From NCBI GenBank assembly GCA_015680685.1, contig MNCI01035078.1:154685-218684 (forward strand): 64,000 bases of DNA. Reading direction: 5' to 3'. Under the pieces are notes generated by a model that was given only the letters and a program-made list of their open reading frames with translations, was not told the origin of the DNA and ran no database searches. This DNA comes from Gnetum montanum (taxonomy: Eukaryota; Streptophyta; Gnetopsida; Gnetales; Gnetaceae). The translations under genes were made by a program, and so were the position numbers. Below are positions 23,547-33,900 of the stretch, piece by piece. Position 1 is the stretch's first letter. Every line of letters begins with the position of its first letter.

Positions 23547-23980
23547 CAGTGCCAAGAAGCATTTGAAAACATAAAAATGGAGTTGGCTCAACTACCAATG
23601 GTTCATCCCCCATAAAGCGATAAACCTTTTTACATCTACCTCGCCACATCCGATTCATCTATTGCATCTATGCTTTGTCAAAAATGAGAAGATGGAATCG
23701 AGATCCCCATTTACTATTTAAGCCATGCCTTAGTTACCTATGAACAATGATACAATGACGTCGAAAGGTTATGTCTTGCCCTTGTCTTTTCCTTAAAAAA
23801 GTGATGACATTACCTCTTCATAATCAAGTCAATATCATTTGCAAAGACAATGTGCTCCGGGCTGTCACCAATAACATCTATGATTTAAGTAGGATAGCTA
23901 GATGGAAGGTGATGATTGCATAGTTTGACCTGCACTATGTTGCTCAATCCTCCACTAAGGGTCAAGAAATAGCCAATCAG
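23547..23980 (+). pseudogene. Gypsy-type RNase H of element C
   Basis: The first RNase H domain, directly after RT, degrades the RNA of the RNA/DNA hybrid. Decayed translations show SDKPFYIYLATSDSSIASML, IPIYYLSHALVTYE, VERLCLALVFSLKK and, near the end, FDLHYVAQSSTKGQEIANQL. Stops and a frame change occur inside. The order RT, this domain, then a second RNase H is typical of Tat elements. Confidence 0.75.
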
Positions 23981-24562
23981 TTGACCACATCACCGACACA
24001 AGATCAAGTGACAATCAACCCTGAATTCCCTGATGAGAATATTAATAGCATAGACACAGTGCCTGATAACTATGATGCAATCCTATACTTCGATGGAGCA
24101 TCCACCTCCCGAGGAGGGAGTGCTGCAGCCATCATAACATATCCCTCTGGAGAAATTCATCCCTTCGCCTATCAACTAAACTTCCCTTGTACCAACAACA
24201 TGACAGAGTATGAAGGTCTTCTTAGAGGTCTTATAGCAGCAATAACTTCAGGAATCACACGTCTTGTAATTCGAGGTGACTCATAGTTAGTAATCAATCA
24301 AGTTACAGAGGATTACGCATGCAAGGCCTCTCATCTGCAACCATACTGTGACTTGACTAAACACTTACTAAAATAATTGATCAATGTAGATGTGCAACAT
24401 ATTCCTAGGAATGAAAATACCATCGCCGATGCACTGGCTACACTAGCCTTGAACATGACACCTAAGATGTTCCATGCGTTGCCTAGTTTTATAACAAATT
24501 GTACCAAACCTATAACTAATGCTCTCGACAAAATACCCATAGCATCCGTTAGTACTACATAA
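23981..24562 (+). pseudogene. Second, archaeal-type RNase H of element C
   Basis: The open stretch 23981-24286 contains YFDGASTSRGGSAAAIITYP (first catalytic Asp), NNMTEYEGLLRGLIAA (catalytic Glu) and LVIRGDS (second Asp), then TAG in place of a Gln codon. It continues in the same frame to HIPRNENTIADALATLALN (last Asp) in 24377-24562. This layout is that of the archaeal-like RNase H acquired by Tat retrotransposons, separate from the gypsy domain before it. All four acidic positions are visible; only the stops break it. Confidence 0.82.
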
Positions 24563-25810
24563 GTAATAGAATGGTATGATGATGTAAAAGAGTACCTTCA
24601 ACAAGGCAAGCCATCACAACATTTGACAAGTTCCCAAAAGGACACGGTACGAAAGCACTCTCGGCAATATGCATTAATAGGAGACACCTTGTGTCATAGA
24701 TCCTATGAAGGCATTCTGTTAGTGTGCGTTAGTAGCATCAACGGCCAAACAATCATGGAATAGGTTCACGAAGGACTCTGCGGAGAGCATATAGCACCCA
24801 AAGCAATGGCAATGAAAATTAGACATTTGGGCTACTACTGGTCACACATGGAGTACGATTGCTTCTCCATGATCAGGAAATGTAACATTTTCCAAAGGCA
24901 TAGTAACTTAATACATGTACCACCTAATGAGTTGCATAATGCACAAATCACATGGCCATTCCAAAAATGGGGATTAGACATCATTAGGCTGATAACACCA
25001 CCATCTTCAGTAGGACATAGCTTCATTATCACTGCAACCAAATATTTCACAAAATGGGTAGAAGCTATCCCCCTTAGGAAAACCATGTCTAAACATGTTT
25101 ATAATTTTATATTAGAAAACATCGTGACCTGCTTTGGTATCCCAATGACCATAGTTACCGATAATGGACCACAGTTCAGCAGTATGGATACTAAAAGCTT
25201 TTGTGAATGCCTAGGTATTAAACACTCGTTTTCATCACCATATTACCCACAGAGCAATGGTCAAGTGGAGTCTATGAATAAAACGATCATCATGGTGCTC
25301 AAAAAGATGTTGAATTAAAGCAAGGGACGATGGCACAAGCAGTTAATTTATGCATTATGGGCATACCGAACAACGCATCGGACGTCCACAGGTAAAACAC
25401 CATATAGCCTTGTATACGAGTCTGAAGCTATGTTACCTTTGGAGTTACAGGTTCCCTCATTGTGGATAATGCTCTATAGCCTCCTCAATGAAGGTCAGAA
25501 CAACAAGCTACGCATTATCGACCTTGACTCAGTGGAAGAAGAAAGGGTACAAGCGTTCAATCAAATCGAATGGTACCAAAGACAACAACGACGATGTCAT
25601 CAACATGATCCACATAAGTGGCCGATCAAGGAAGGTGACCTAGTTCTTAAAGTGGTTCGCGAACACTCGAAAAAATTCTCAGCTAACTGGGAAGGACCTT
25701 ACTTAGTCATCAAGGCATATGATAACGAGGCATTTAAGCTCACTGACATGGATAGAAATGAGTTCACCAATCCTACAAATCACGTGTACCTGAAACCATT
25801 CTATGTCTGA
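24563..25810 (+). pseudogene. Integrase of element C
   Basis: Inserts the cDNA into host DNA. A zinc module HEGLCGEH...CNIFQRH is near 24765-24900; the second Cys of the usual CxxC is Phe. The catalytic core 24806-25318 has WGLDIIRL (Asp), IVTDNGPQFSSMD (Asp) and SPYYPQSNGQVESMNK (Glu), the DD35E triad. A stop at 25316 follows KKMLN. The C-terminal part 25430-25810 has the DPHKW, FSANWEGPYLVIKA and NHVYLKPFYV blocks. Same frame as the second RNase H. The reading ends at TGA 25808-25810, followed by a hairpin array. Confidence 0.9.
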
Positions 25811-25829
25811 TGAGCTTAAGGTATGTATT

Positions 25830-26150
25830 GGCCCTGGCATTGGTCCTGGCATCACGACCTAAAACTGATACCACATAACAGTCCTAGAGCTATGACTTAA
25901 AACTAGCACCACAAAACGTCCTAGCGTCATGACAGTAAACCGACACCATAGAGCTCTATCCAATATGACACTAAATTGCTATGCTTGTTCACCAAAGTTC
26001 GGTAAGACTATAAATTAGCTTGCCTCTTCATAGTTTTCCATGACTATAAACTAGCATTGCACCATCCACTATGACAATAAACAGGCAACGTCCAAAGGAT
26101 TATGACGTGAAACTAATCCACAACAATTCACTAAGACTATAAATTGGTGA
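25830..26150 (+). repeat. Hairpin-plus-TTAAACTAG array after INT of element C
   Basis: At least seven units. Clear ones are GGTC...GACC then TAAAACTG (about 25843-25869), AGTC...GACT then TAAAACTAGC (about 25883-25908), and ATAGT...ACTAT then AAACTAGC (about 26031-26055). The stems differ in sequence but keep pairing, and the tail is conserved. Confidence 0.75.
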
Positions 26151-27340
26151 CTTCATTGACAACCTGATGTTATTTGAAAAGACATGCTGCTGTAGCCGCT
26201 GTACGTGCTCACCAAAAATCTATTGCCTGATTTTTCACATAAACCTAGATGAAACTGATGCTATTCAAGATTTTTTTTACCTTGAAACCCCACATGATGG
26301 CTCCATTCCATCAGCTACATTTAAGTTCAAATTTTTTAGCTAACTGAATCATTTTTGGTTTTCTTGTCCCCTTGGAGTTGTCTTTGCAAGATGACACGCT
26401 TGAGACGTTCAGGCATAGATGCACTTCATCGTGATGGCAAGGTATCACATTCTTCCTAACGCACATAATTGGGTTAATCAATCCATTCATAAGTACATTA
26501 CTGACCCTTGATACATTCCCTATTCCCCATCATGTCCCAATTATCCTATTCAATTACATCCGTTGGATACATTCTACTCCCCCAAAGCCCTTGATACATT
26601 GTTGCACACTGTGATCCTCTAAGCAGTTGCAACACAAAACATAGTACATGGTGCATGACACAAAATGCAAGTGCTCAAACATGAGCGAGGCACAAAACGT
26701 AGGCTCTTTCAAAAGACCAAAAGGAAAAAACAAAAATAAAGAAAAAGAAAGACAAAACAAAGCAAAAAAAAAAGAAAAGAAGAAACAAAGAAAAAAAAGA
26801 AAAAGAGAACAAAAAGATCAAAGAGAAAAATGCTCGGAAAAGGTCTTCATGACCCCGTGGACGTCATGGACTAAAGACCATTGGCTCTTCTCATACAAGC
26901 CCCAAGTAAGAAGGTAATTGTCTTGGGAAAAACACTCATATCTCAAATGATCATGTTGCACATCATCGCGTGGTGTTGGCTATTGATAACGGGCTCCCTT
27001 AAACAAGACACAAGGGTCCCATTACTCCAAAAAATGCATCTCCTATACCTTGGTTCCAAGTCTGCTATACATGGGCTATTGACAAGGATCAAAAAAATTG
27101 GCTCGTTCACATGAGAGCATTCCTCTCCCGCAGTTAAAACAACGACACCCTTTGATCAATCCCTAATCCCTCCAGTTATAACCTTCTTTCCCTAAACTGA
27201 ATTCCTCGCAATCCAATGTACTTTTGAAAATGGTGTAATGACATCCAACCAAGAGCCAACAAACAATTGTTAGTACTTGGTTGTTCATGGTGTTTTGTAC
27301 TTCTTTGTCGATGCCTCTCAGGTAGATTCCTCCAGACGTC
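26151..27340. other. Non-coding 3' region of element C, with a polypurine-rich stretch
   Basis: No protein recognised. At 26700-26835 the plus strand is almost pure A and G (AAAGAAAAAGAAAG-like). The Lys/Glu-rich open frame over it (26648-26917) is low complexity. It occupies the same position as 2083-3429 in element B. Confidence 0.5.
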
Positions 27341-27356
27341 AACAAAGAGGGATCAA
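27341..27356 (+). promoter_or_regulatory. Polypurine tract of element C
   Basis: AACAAAGAGGGATCAA lies immediately before the LTR start TGAAACACCAC. It matches the tracts of B and E in position and sequence, which fixes the left end of this LTR. Confidence 0.8.
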
Positions 27357-27639
27357 TGAAACACCACAAAATTTTAGCTTAACACCTTGAAATAGGAATG
27401 ACTCAAGATCTTTTGACATTCAAGAGGAAGAAACTTGTCTAAGGCATGGAACTCAAGCCAGCTTGCTCATGATGTCAAGCTAGCTTGCCCTCAACGTGAC
27501 CAACCCTGATAGCTTTCAAATTAGGTCAAAACGGTCCTAAACTAAACGGGCAAGGTCCCCTCGAGGCCCACTAATGATTACTCCAAGTTTTAGCATCCAA
27601 AACCCAAGATTTCAAGTCAAAATCACATAAATCTTGCTA

Positions 27640-28450
27640 CTCATGCTGAGGTCACACTGCCCAGTGTGAGTACAACGTGAGTACAGCTTGACCAACTTTC
27701 AGAGCCCTGAAACCAAGTCCAAATAGTCTAAATTCAAGCACATGGACTCCCCTCGAGCTTCATTGATGTTCATTACAACTCTCGACCTCCAGAACCTGAA
27801 AACGTAAGCTCAAAATCACATGATTTGTTTACTCACACCTAGGTCACGCTTGGGTCACACTGCAGCGTGAGCCCAGCATGACCAAACAAAAATAGGATAA
27901 ATCAAGCATTCCCAAGCACAATTTTTAGCATCAACTCAACTCCCAAGGACAAGCAATAGTTCTACTTATTCACAAGCTCTAGAAATTCAAAATTCAGGCA
28001 TGAAACATGGCATTTTCGCTTGGTCACACTAAGGTCACGCTGACAGTGTGAGCCTAGCATGACCTATCAAAAGTGGCTCAAATCAACACAAGGACAGACT
28101 CAAATTCAACATCCAGGTCACCGCGGAGAGTAGGCAATAGTTGCACTTCAAAGAACAGGCGTTAGAGGTCAAAATTCAGATCAAAATGTGTTACTTCTAG
28201 TTGGTCACGCCCAGGTCATGCTAGGGTCACGCTGACAATGTGAGCCCAGCGTGAGTTGCCAAAATGATCCAGATCAAGGCACAAACAGGCTTAAATTCAG
28301 CTTGTAGGTCATCCCCAAAGTTAGGTAGCAATTACACTTGAAAGAAAGGTCTCAAAAATCAAAATTTGGTGTGAAATGAACCATTCCAGCTTGCTCACAG
28401 CCAGCTCACGCCCAGGTCACGCTGTAGCGTGAGTCCAGCGTGAGCACTAT
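27640..28450. repeat. ~190-bp tandem units, each with a TCACGCTG...CAGCGTGA palindrome, U3 of C
   Basis: Palindrome centres lie near 27665, 27860, 28045, 28235 and 28425. Examples are GGTCACACTGCAGCGTGAGC and GGTCACGCTGACAGTGTGAG. The flanks also repeat loosely (AAATTCAAAATT, CACTTGAAAGAA). The 5' fragment 3940-4420 carries three of the units. They lie upstream of the TATA box. Confidence 0.78.
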
Positions 28451-28871
28451 TCATCATCGTCAGTACTATTCATTCCCAGACAAAAGCACTCCAAACACAT
28501 GCTGAGGACACACTAGGACCAAATCAACTCACACTAGGAGCCCTGGTGAAGCAGAGATGCCTCAAACAGCCACCGAACCACTCAAATTGACATCCTACAA
28601 CAGTTAATTCAAAGGACCATGAAGTTTCAAGCAAGCCGGAGTCAATCCCTCTTAGAATTCATTGTAAATTTTCATTGTAAGCCTCACCATCTATGAGCTT
28701 GTTAAGCTCTTATGCTGCTTCCATGGGCATAATCCAACTTGCATTATAAGATACATTGTATTCAGTCTAAAATGTAGTCTGCCCATGTACACCTATCACG
28801 CAATCCATTTTTCTCTCATCTTACAGCCATTGACCTCAATCATGAATCCTACTCATGAGCCTAGCAAAATG

Positions 28872-28879
28872 TATAAATA
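28872..28879 (+). promoter_or_regulatory. TATA box in the 3' LTR of C
   Basis: TATAAATA in AAATGTATAAATACC, downstream of the palindromic units and upstream of the R/U5-like segment. Transcription would start some 30 bp on. Confidence 0.65.
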
Positions 28880-29380
28880 CCTTGTTCATTGACATAAATG
28901 CGGTTGGGAAAAATTTGGAAAAGGAAACTAGCAATCTAGAGCTCGGACACACGTGATCCCTAGCACCTGCAAACACCTCACATCGGAGCTTAACGTCTGA
29001 CTTGTGATCTAGACTTGCAACTACATTTTTACCGGTGCACATTTTGTTAATTAATACAATACAGTTTCATTTTTTCCTTCCGTTGTGTTTTTTTGGTTCA
29101 TTGTTCACATTATTCTGTTTCATTACATGTTTTCGCATACATTCTATTTATGTTTACACATTATATTGCATGTTTACATTTCGTTACATCATGTTCTCCC
29201 GTTTTACATTTTGTGACGATAACCCTAGCGCAAGCCATTAGCGTACACTTAGGAAAGTCCTTGGTTGATTTGTGTGCAGACCATCCAAGGCACTCTACCT
29301 TTATTTTTCTAGCTTACCCTCACGTGAAGACAGGGTCATCTGTATCTCTTCGGAGATCTTTTAGCGTTCATTTTCCTTCA

Positions 29381-30164
29381 GCCTTATGCCGATGATTTCG
29401 AATGGTACAGTACCCCATGGGGTCATGAAGGTTGTTGTTAGCTGATGCTCTAGGTTAATGCAAATTTGGTTGTAGTCGGAAAAACCATTCATGAAGGATA
29501 ACAGAGCATGACCAGCCGTAGTGTCGATGAGTTGATTGATGCTTGGAAGTGGGAAGTCGTCTTTGATCGTTGCCTTGTTTAGATCCTGGAAGTCTATACA
29601 GATTTGTATTCCTCCCATTTTCTTAGAAACCACAATGATGTTGGACATCCATTCTGAGTAATCAACTGCACAGATGAAACCAGCTTGGTATAGCTTGGTG
29701 ATTTCATCCCTTACAACTAGTGCAATTTCTGGATTAACCTTATGAGCTTTCTGCTTGACTGCCTTCATGCGCAGGTCTAGGATAATGTTATGCTGTATTC
29801 GCCTCGGATCTAAACCTCGCATGTCGCTGTATGACCATGCAAAGGCCTTAATGTTGTCTTACAGGATTTTGGCCATACCTTCATGTGTCTGCGCATCTAA
29901 GAGGGAACTAAGTTTTAACGTTTTTACTTTCCCCTTGGACATGGTCATAGGCGTCTCGATGAGAGGGTCCTTAGTTACATCCCCAGCCTCTAAATCTAGG
30001 GTTCAGACCAAATGCTCAGGCTAGTCTGGGGATGTTTCTAAGGCAGCTATGTTGCTAGCTGTGGTTGATTCCTAGTCAATCAGGTCTGGGTTCAATTGTC
30101 TTGCGAGCTTGCTGTGTGGACTTGCTAAAGCTAAAGGCATGGAGAGATCGTGATGGATTTCCAT
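29381..30164 (-). pseudogene. Reverse transcriptase of element B, N-terminal part
   Basis: The minus strand from ATG 30164 (MEIHHDLSMPLALA) runs through a linker into RT: LRMKAVKQKAHKVNPEIALV, then FICAVDYSEWMSNIIVVSKK, ICIDFQDLNKATIKDDFPLP (first catalytic Asp region, template grip) and TTFMTPWGT, where the product is cut by the insertion of C. The YVDD box and thumb are missing. Stops occur in the linker. A conserved GGTAG|G just before the start (minus, about 30177) resembles a 3' splice site also present before RT in C. Confidence 0.87.
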
Positions 30165-30386
30165 TTTTTGCTCAACCTACCAAAATGAAATGAGAGTCTA
30201 TTTAGGAGGCACCTGTTCATAGTAATTGTGTATAGCGAAAACTCACAAAGCAGAGATAATATGTAAGGATGATATAAAAATTAAGATTCGCCCACTCAAG
30301 GTTATGGTGGGTCGTTATAAGATGCGAAGATGCAAAACTACAAAAAAAAATGCAAAATTGCTAATGTACAAATGCAAAGCTACTAG

Positions 30387-30607
30387 TTTAGTGTCATTTC
30401 AGACTACGAACATGTAACAGATTGAAACTGCTAGTTTAAGGTCTTTTTGGACCATTTATGGGAGTGAAACACTTCGCCAGCAATGCTAGTTTAAGGTCTT
30501 TTCGAACCACTAATGTCGCTGCTACGCTAAGACTGCTAGTTTAAGGTCTTTCCAGACCATTAGAGTTGTAACTACACTAAGATTTCTAGTTTAAGGTATT
30601 TATAGAC
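30387..30607 (-). repeat. Hairpin-plus-TTAAACTAG array at the RT/aORF junction of B
   Basis: Five units of CTAGTTTAAGGTC followed by 5-6 bases and GACC-type arms: TTTTTGGACC, TTTTCGAACC, TTTCCAGACC, TTTATAGACC, and one degenerate. The step is about 45-60 bp. GGTC pairs with GACC here, whereas the A units use GGCC with GGCC. Confidence 0.8.
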
Positions 30608-30811
30608 CGCTAGCTAAAAAAAGTATATATTTTTTCATTTCTTGGGAAAGCAAATGGTTAGCTTGAAGCATGTCAAGATCTTTCACCCAGGTCTGCCTAT
30701 CTTAATTTCCAACAGTGCTACAATGTTGTGGCGGGCATGCTACGTTGCATGGCAAACACTGCATTAATCGAAAAGAGAGAATGAGAAGTTTCCCCTTTTC
30801 ACCATTATGGC

Positions 30812-30819
30812 CATAAATA
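30812..30819 (+). promoter_or_regulatory. TATA-like element upstream of the B antisense gene
   Basis: CATAAATA in TGGCCATAAATAGGG, about 155 bp before the E1 ATG at 30972. Its distance is reasonable for a core promoter, but no conserved equivalent was found in C or D. Confidence 0.3.
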
Positions 30820-30971
30820 GGGATTAAACCCTGGTAAGTTTATCATTCTCACCATAAAAGCATAGAGTCCACATTCAGAGCACAAAGCGATTTTGAAGTG
30901 CAGAGCGATTGTGTTAAACGAGGGCAAAGCGATTTTTGCATAGTAATGGGGAAAATTCTGCAAGCAGGACA

Positions 30972-33900
30972 ATGGCTCCAAAGAAAGAACGCACTCACTT
31001 GGTGCTTGCAAAGGTTGAGGAGGTAAAGGAGACCCTAGGACATGTGACACAAGTGGGCATCGCTATGCAGGAGGACATGTCGTTGACCCGATAGGCTGCT
31101 ATGCCTCCTCTGTTTTTTTATGCTTTTGTTATCGTTTTTATTTTCTTCTTTCATTTTGTGATTAAGTTTCATTTATCCGTGTTTTCTGTCATCATTTTGT
31201 CATTTCTTTGGCCTTTACACCATTTTTGTTGCCGTTTCAGCCGCGGTGGATGCACAAACACTATGCTAACATTGCATGCAAGGTCACCTAAACCGCCATC
31301 GTTGTGGTTGTCATAACTACAGGGGTTTGGATGGTTTAAGTCACTTGGCTTTCGAATGGCATAGCGTAGGACCCTCAGGAGAGTTTAGTCCTGCATGATG
31401 TGGTAGTGAGATATGTGTCTTATCAGGGCATATTGTTAATCACCCTGTTAGGGTTAATCACTTTGTTGCTACGCTAAGCTATTTTTGCTATGTTATTTCT
31501 TTCACGTTCTTTGCTATGCTATGTGTAGGAAGAGGGTTATGTTACGCTATATGCTAAAATGATAGGTCTTGCTACACTATGTGTGTATTGCACTTGGGCA
31601 TGATGCTAAAATTTGCTAGTTGTGTTGTGCAAGATAGCGCTGAGGCCAACTTTGATTGTCCTAGAAATCGTAGGGGTCCTATGTTGCATGAGCAAACCAG
31701 TGACCAATGTTCCTCCTCCCTATACAAGTGTGGGAGAGCGAGGGGTCTAGTTTAGATAAGGAGCATAGGAGTTCTTACAATTTCTCCTCCAAAATTTTAG
31801 TGTGATCGTTTGGTCATACCTAGAGGAGGAAGAGGCGGCCATCATAACAGAAACCCTGTTGCCTAGGGCAAACTGGGGTATCTTGAGGTTTTTGATGGAT
31901 GGGACAATCAACAGTAGGTAGGGAGAAGGATCTAGTCAACACCCCAAATATTTGAGGTGTTTGGCTTGGATCTAGGGTATGCCTGAGTACAACTACTACC
32001 ATCTTTACAACACGTTGTTTGTTGCGCGTCATATGGGAACCTGCTTCCAAAACCCACCAAGGACCGTCTACTGTGCTGGCGGGTGAGTTTTGTAGCCTTA
32101 TTCCACTATATTGTGCAATGCTTGCTATGTTAGCCAAATGCTAATAGTATGTTTTTGTTATCAGGTTTTACATTAACAAGGAAGGGCTTCATGAAAATGC
32201 GGGTGTGTTGACCACAGCATGGCTGGCCCTACAAGAGTTCTCTTCTGCTAAGAATCAATGTGTAGGTATGATTGGTCAATGCGGGGGTGAGTACCACACC
32301 TACCCAGACCTATACGCCATTCCCTAAGGTAGGTGCAAGGAGTCTGGTTGGTTGGATGAGGGATGGACACCCTTCAAACCAATCACCGTTGAACAAGTCC
32401 TAGTTAGTCTTCCGTCGTTCCCATTACCATACAAACCTAGTAAGCTAAAAAGTAAGTGCTACATGCTTAAGTGTCTTTGCAATCTTTGGGTTCTCTGTGT
32501 TTTTTCATGCTAAGTGCTTCTGTGCAAACTACTATAGGGGTGAAAAAGCCCCAGGAGGTGACGATGATAACTGTTGAGAACCAGGAGGCAAACATCTACT
32601 TCAAGTATGGAGAAGTGGATGCGAGCCAGCACTGGATATGCAATGTGGCCTCGGACTCCTTGGTCTAGAACATCCAAAAGGCTAGGCTTATGGATCTGTT
32701 CCTGGCCTTGAACCCGAGCATTCCTGCTACCAAGATGCTTTCCTTGGTCGGCTCCTTTTTTGATAGGGAAAAACTCTTCCACACGTGCATACACAGCATA
32801 CAGGTGGTCATTGAAATCAATGACCAACTGTCCATAGATCTTTTCAGCATCCCCACTGATGGTTTCCTCATAGGGTTGAAGAGCAAGAGGGAGCTGAGCC
32901 TTCAAAACAAGGACATTCAGAAGTGGTTAGGGATTGCCAAGAAGTGGAAGGGGCTCCCCATGGAGAAGCTTAAAGTAGTACCTACCAAGGAGGTTTACCC
33001 TGTCTTTCATGCTCGTGCATTTCCCCTGCTACTTTTCCAAGGGAAAATCCTTGGGATTGAGTAGGCCTGGGCAATGTGCGAGGTCATGCAGGAAGGGGCC
33101 CACTACAACTGGGCTAATTTTCTATGTAAAGGCCTGCAAGCTGAAATCGTGGGGCTCCATAAGAAGAAGGAGTCTCGTTTCAACATGCATTATTCCTTCT
33201 ACATAGCTTGCTTGCAGGAGTTTCTGGTAGTTCACAAGAATGGAGCTTGGATCATGTGAAATCATAACCAAATTTCCAGACCATGGATCCACCAAATCCT
33301 CTAGACCACCCGAGCCCAAGATCCCCCAGAAGCAATTGGGGAGTCATTCTTCGTAACGACTAAGGATCGAGTGGCCGACAACTTTCGTGGCCAAGACAGC
33401 GTAGGAGAGACACCCCCTGTTGTAGTCGATAGCATGTCACAGGGGAAACATCTCATAGCCAAGACTGTAGCCAGTAAGTTCTAGCAAAAGAGGCCTCCTT
33501 TGGCTGCGGAAACCCTCCGCGCTGAAGAAGAAGAGGGAAGGAGATTGCGGCTTAAACTATAGAGGACGCAACCCCCCATTGGTAAATGCTTCTGCCCATG
33601 CTCATTTCTTTGCCTACTTTACTAATGCCTATTGCACTATGCTACGCTAGACAGCGTAGCACTTGCTTTAAGCTAACCTGTTTTGGGCTAATGCAAACAT
33701 GTTTTTGGCTGCCAAAGGAAGAAGAGGAAGAAGAAGAAGGCGACGAAGAGGTGTTGGTCCCAAAAATAGGGACAACAAATAAAGACTTGGAGGCCCCAGT
33801 CTCAGAGAAAAGGGCCCCAATTAAGAAGGAAAGAGCTCCTGCCACTAGGGCAAGGGCTCTTGTTATCAGGCAGAATCCTCCTACTAACGAGGAGGACATT

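Larger units (their letters stand above)
3900..29380 (+). mobile_element. Element C: Tat-type Ty3/gypsy retrotransposon, host of element A
   Basis: Order on the plus strand: 5' LTR fragment 3900-4735, nested element A 4736-12531, leader remnant, gag 12635-15070, PR to 16288, opposite-strand gene 21766-16828, RT 22335-23546, two RNase H domains, INT to 25810, polypurine tract 27341-27356 and 3' LTR 27357-29380. C lies inside RT of B. The first ~600 bp of its 5' LTR are missing and so is the expected target duplication, which fits a deletion across the left junction. Gag-PR is in one frame and pol in another, each with several stops. Confidence 0.85.
27357..29380 (+). repeat. 3' LTR of element C
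   Basis: It begins TGAAACACCACAAAATTTTAG, like the element-sense LTR start of B (TGAAACACCC). The interior 27955-28785 repeats 3900-4735. U5 shows AAGTCC...CAGACC...AAGGC, resembling the U5 of B and A, so the end is placed at CA 29379-29380, just before B's RT sequence resumes (CGGCATAAGGC on minus). The end is accurate to perhaps 20 bp. Confidence 0.8.

Noticed and set aside
26648-26917. Lys/Glu-rich open frame as a small basic protein
   Set aside because: It is a direct product of an A/G-only tract in the non-coding 3' region of element C.
29015-29035. CTACA at 29021-29025 as the end of the C 3' LTR
   Set aside because: U5-like similarity to the B and A LTRs (AAGTCC...CAGACC) continues to about 29340, and B's RT homology resumes only at 29381, so the end must be near 29380.
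28836-29395. Short frames in the U5 region of the C LTR as genes
   Set aside because: They lie in the R/U5 of an LTR, are low complexity (Phe/Ser-rich) and have no conserved counterpart.
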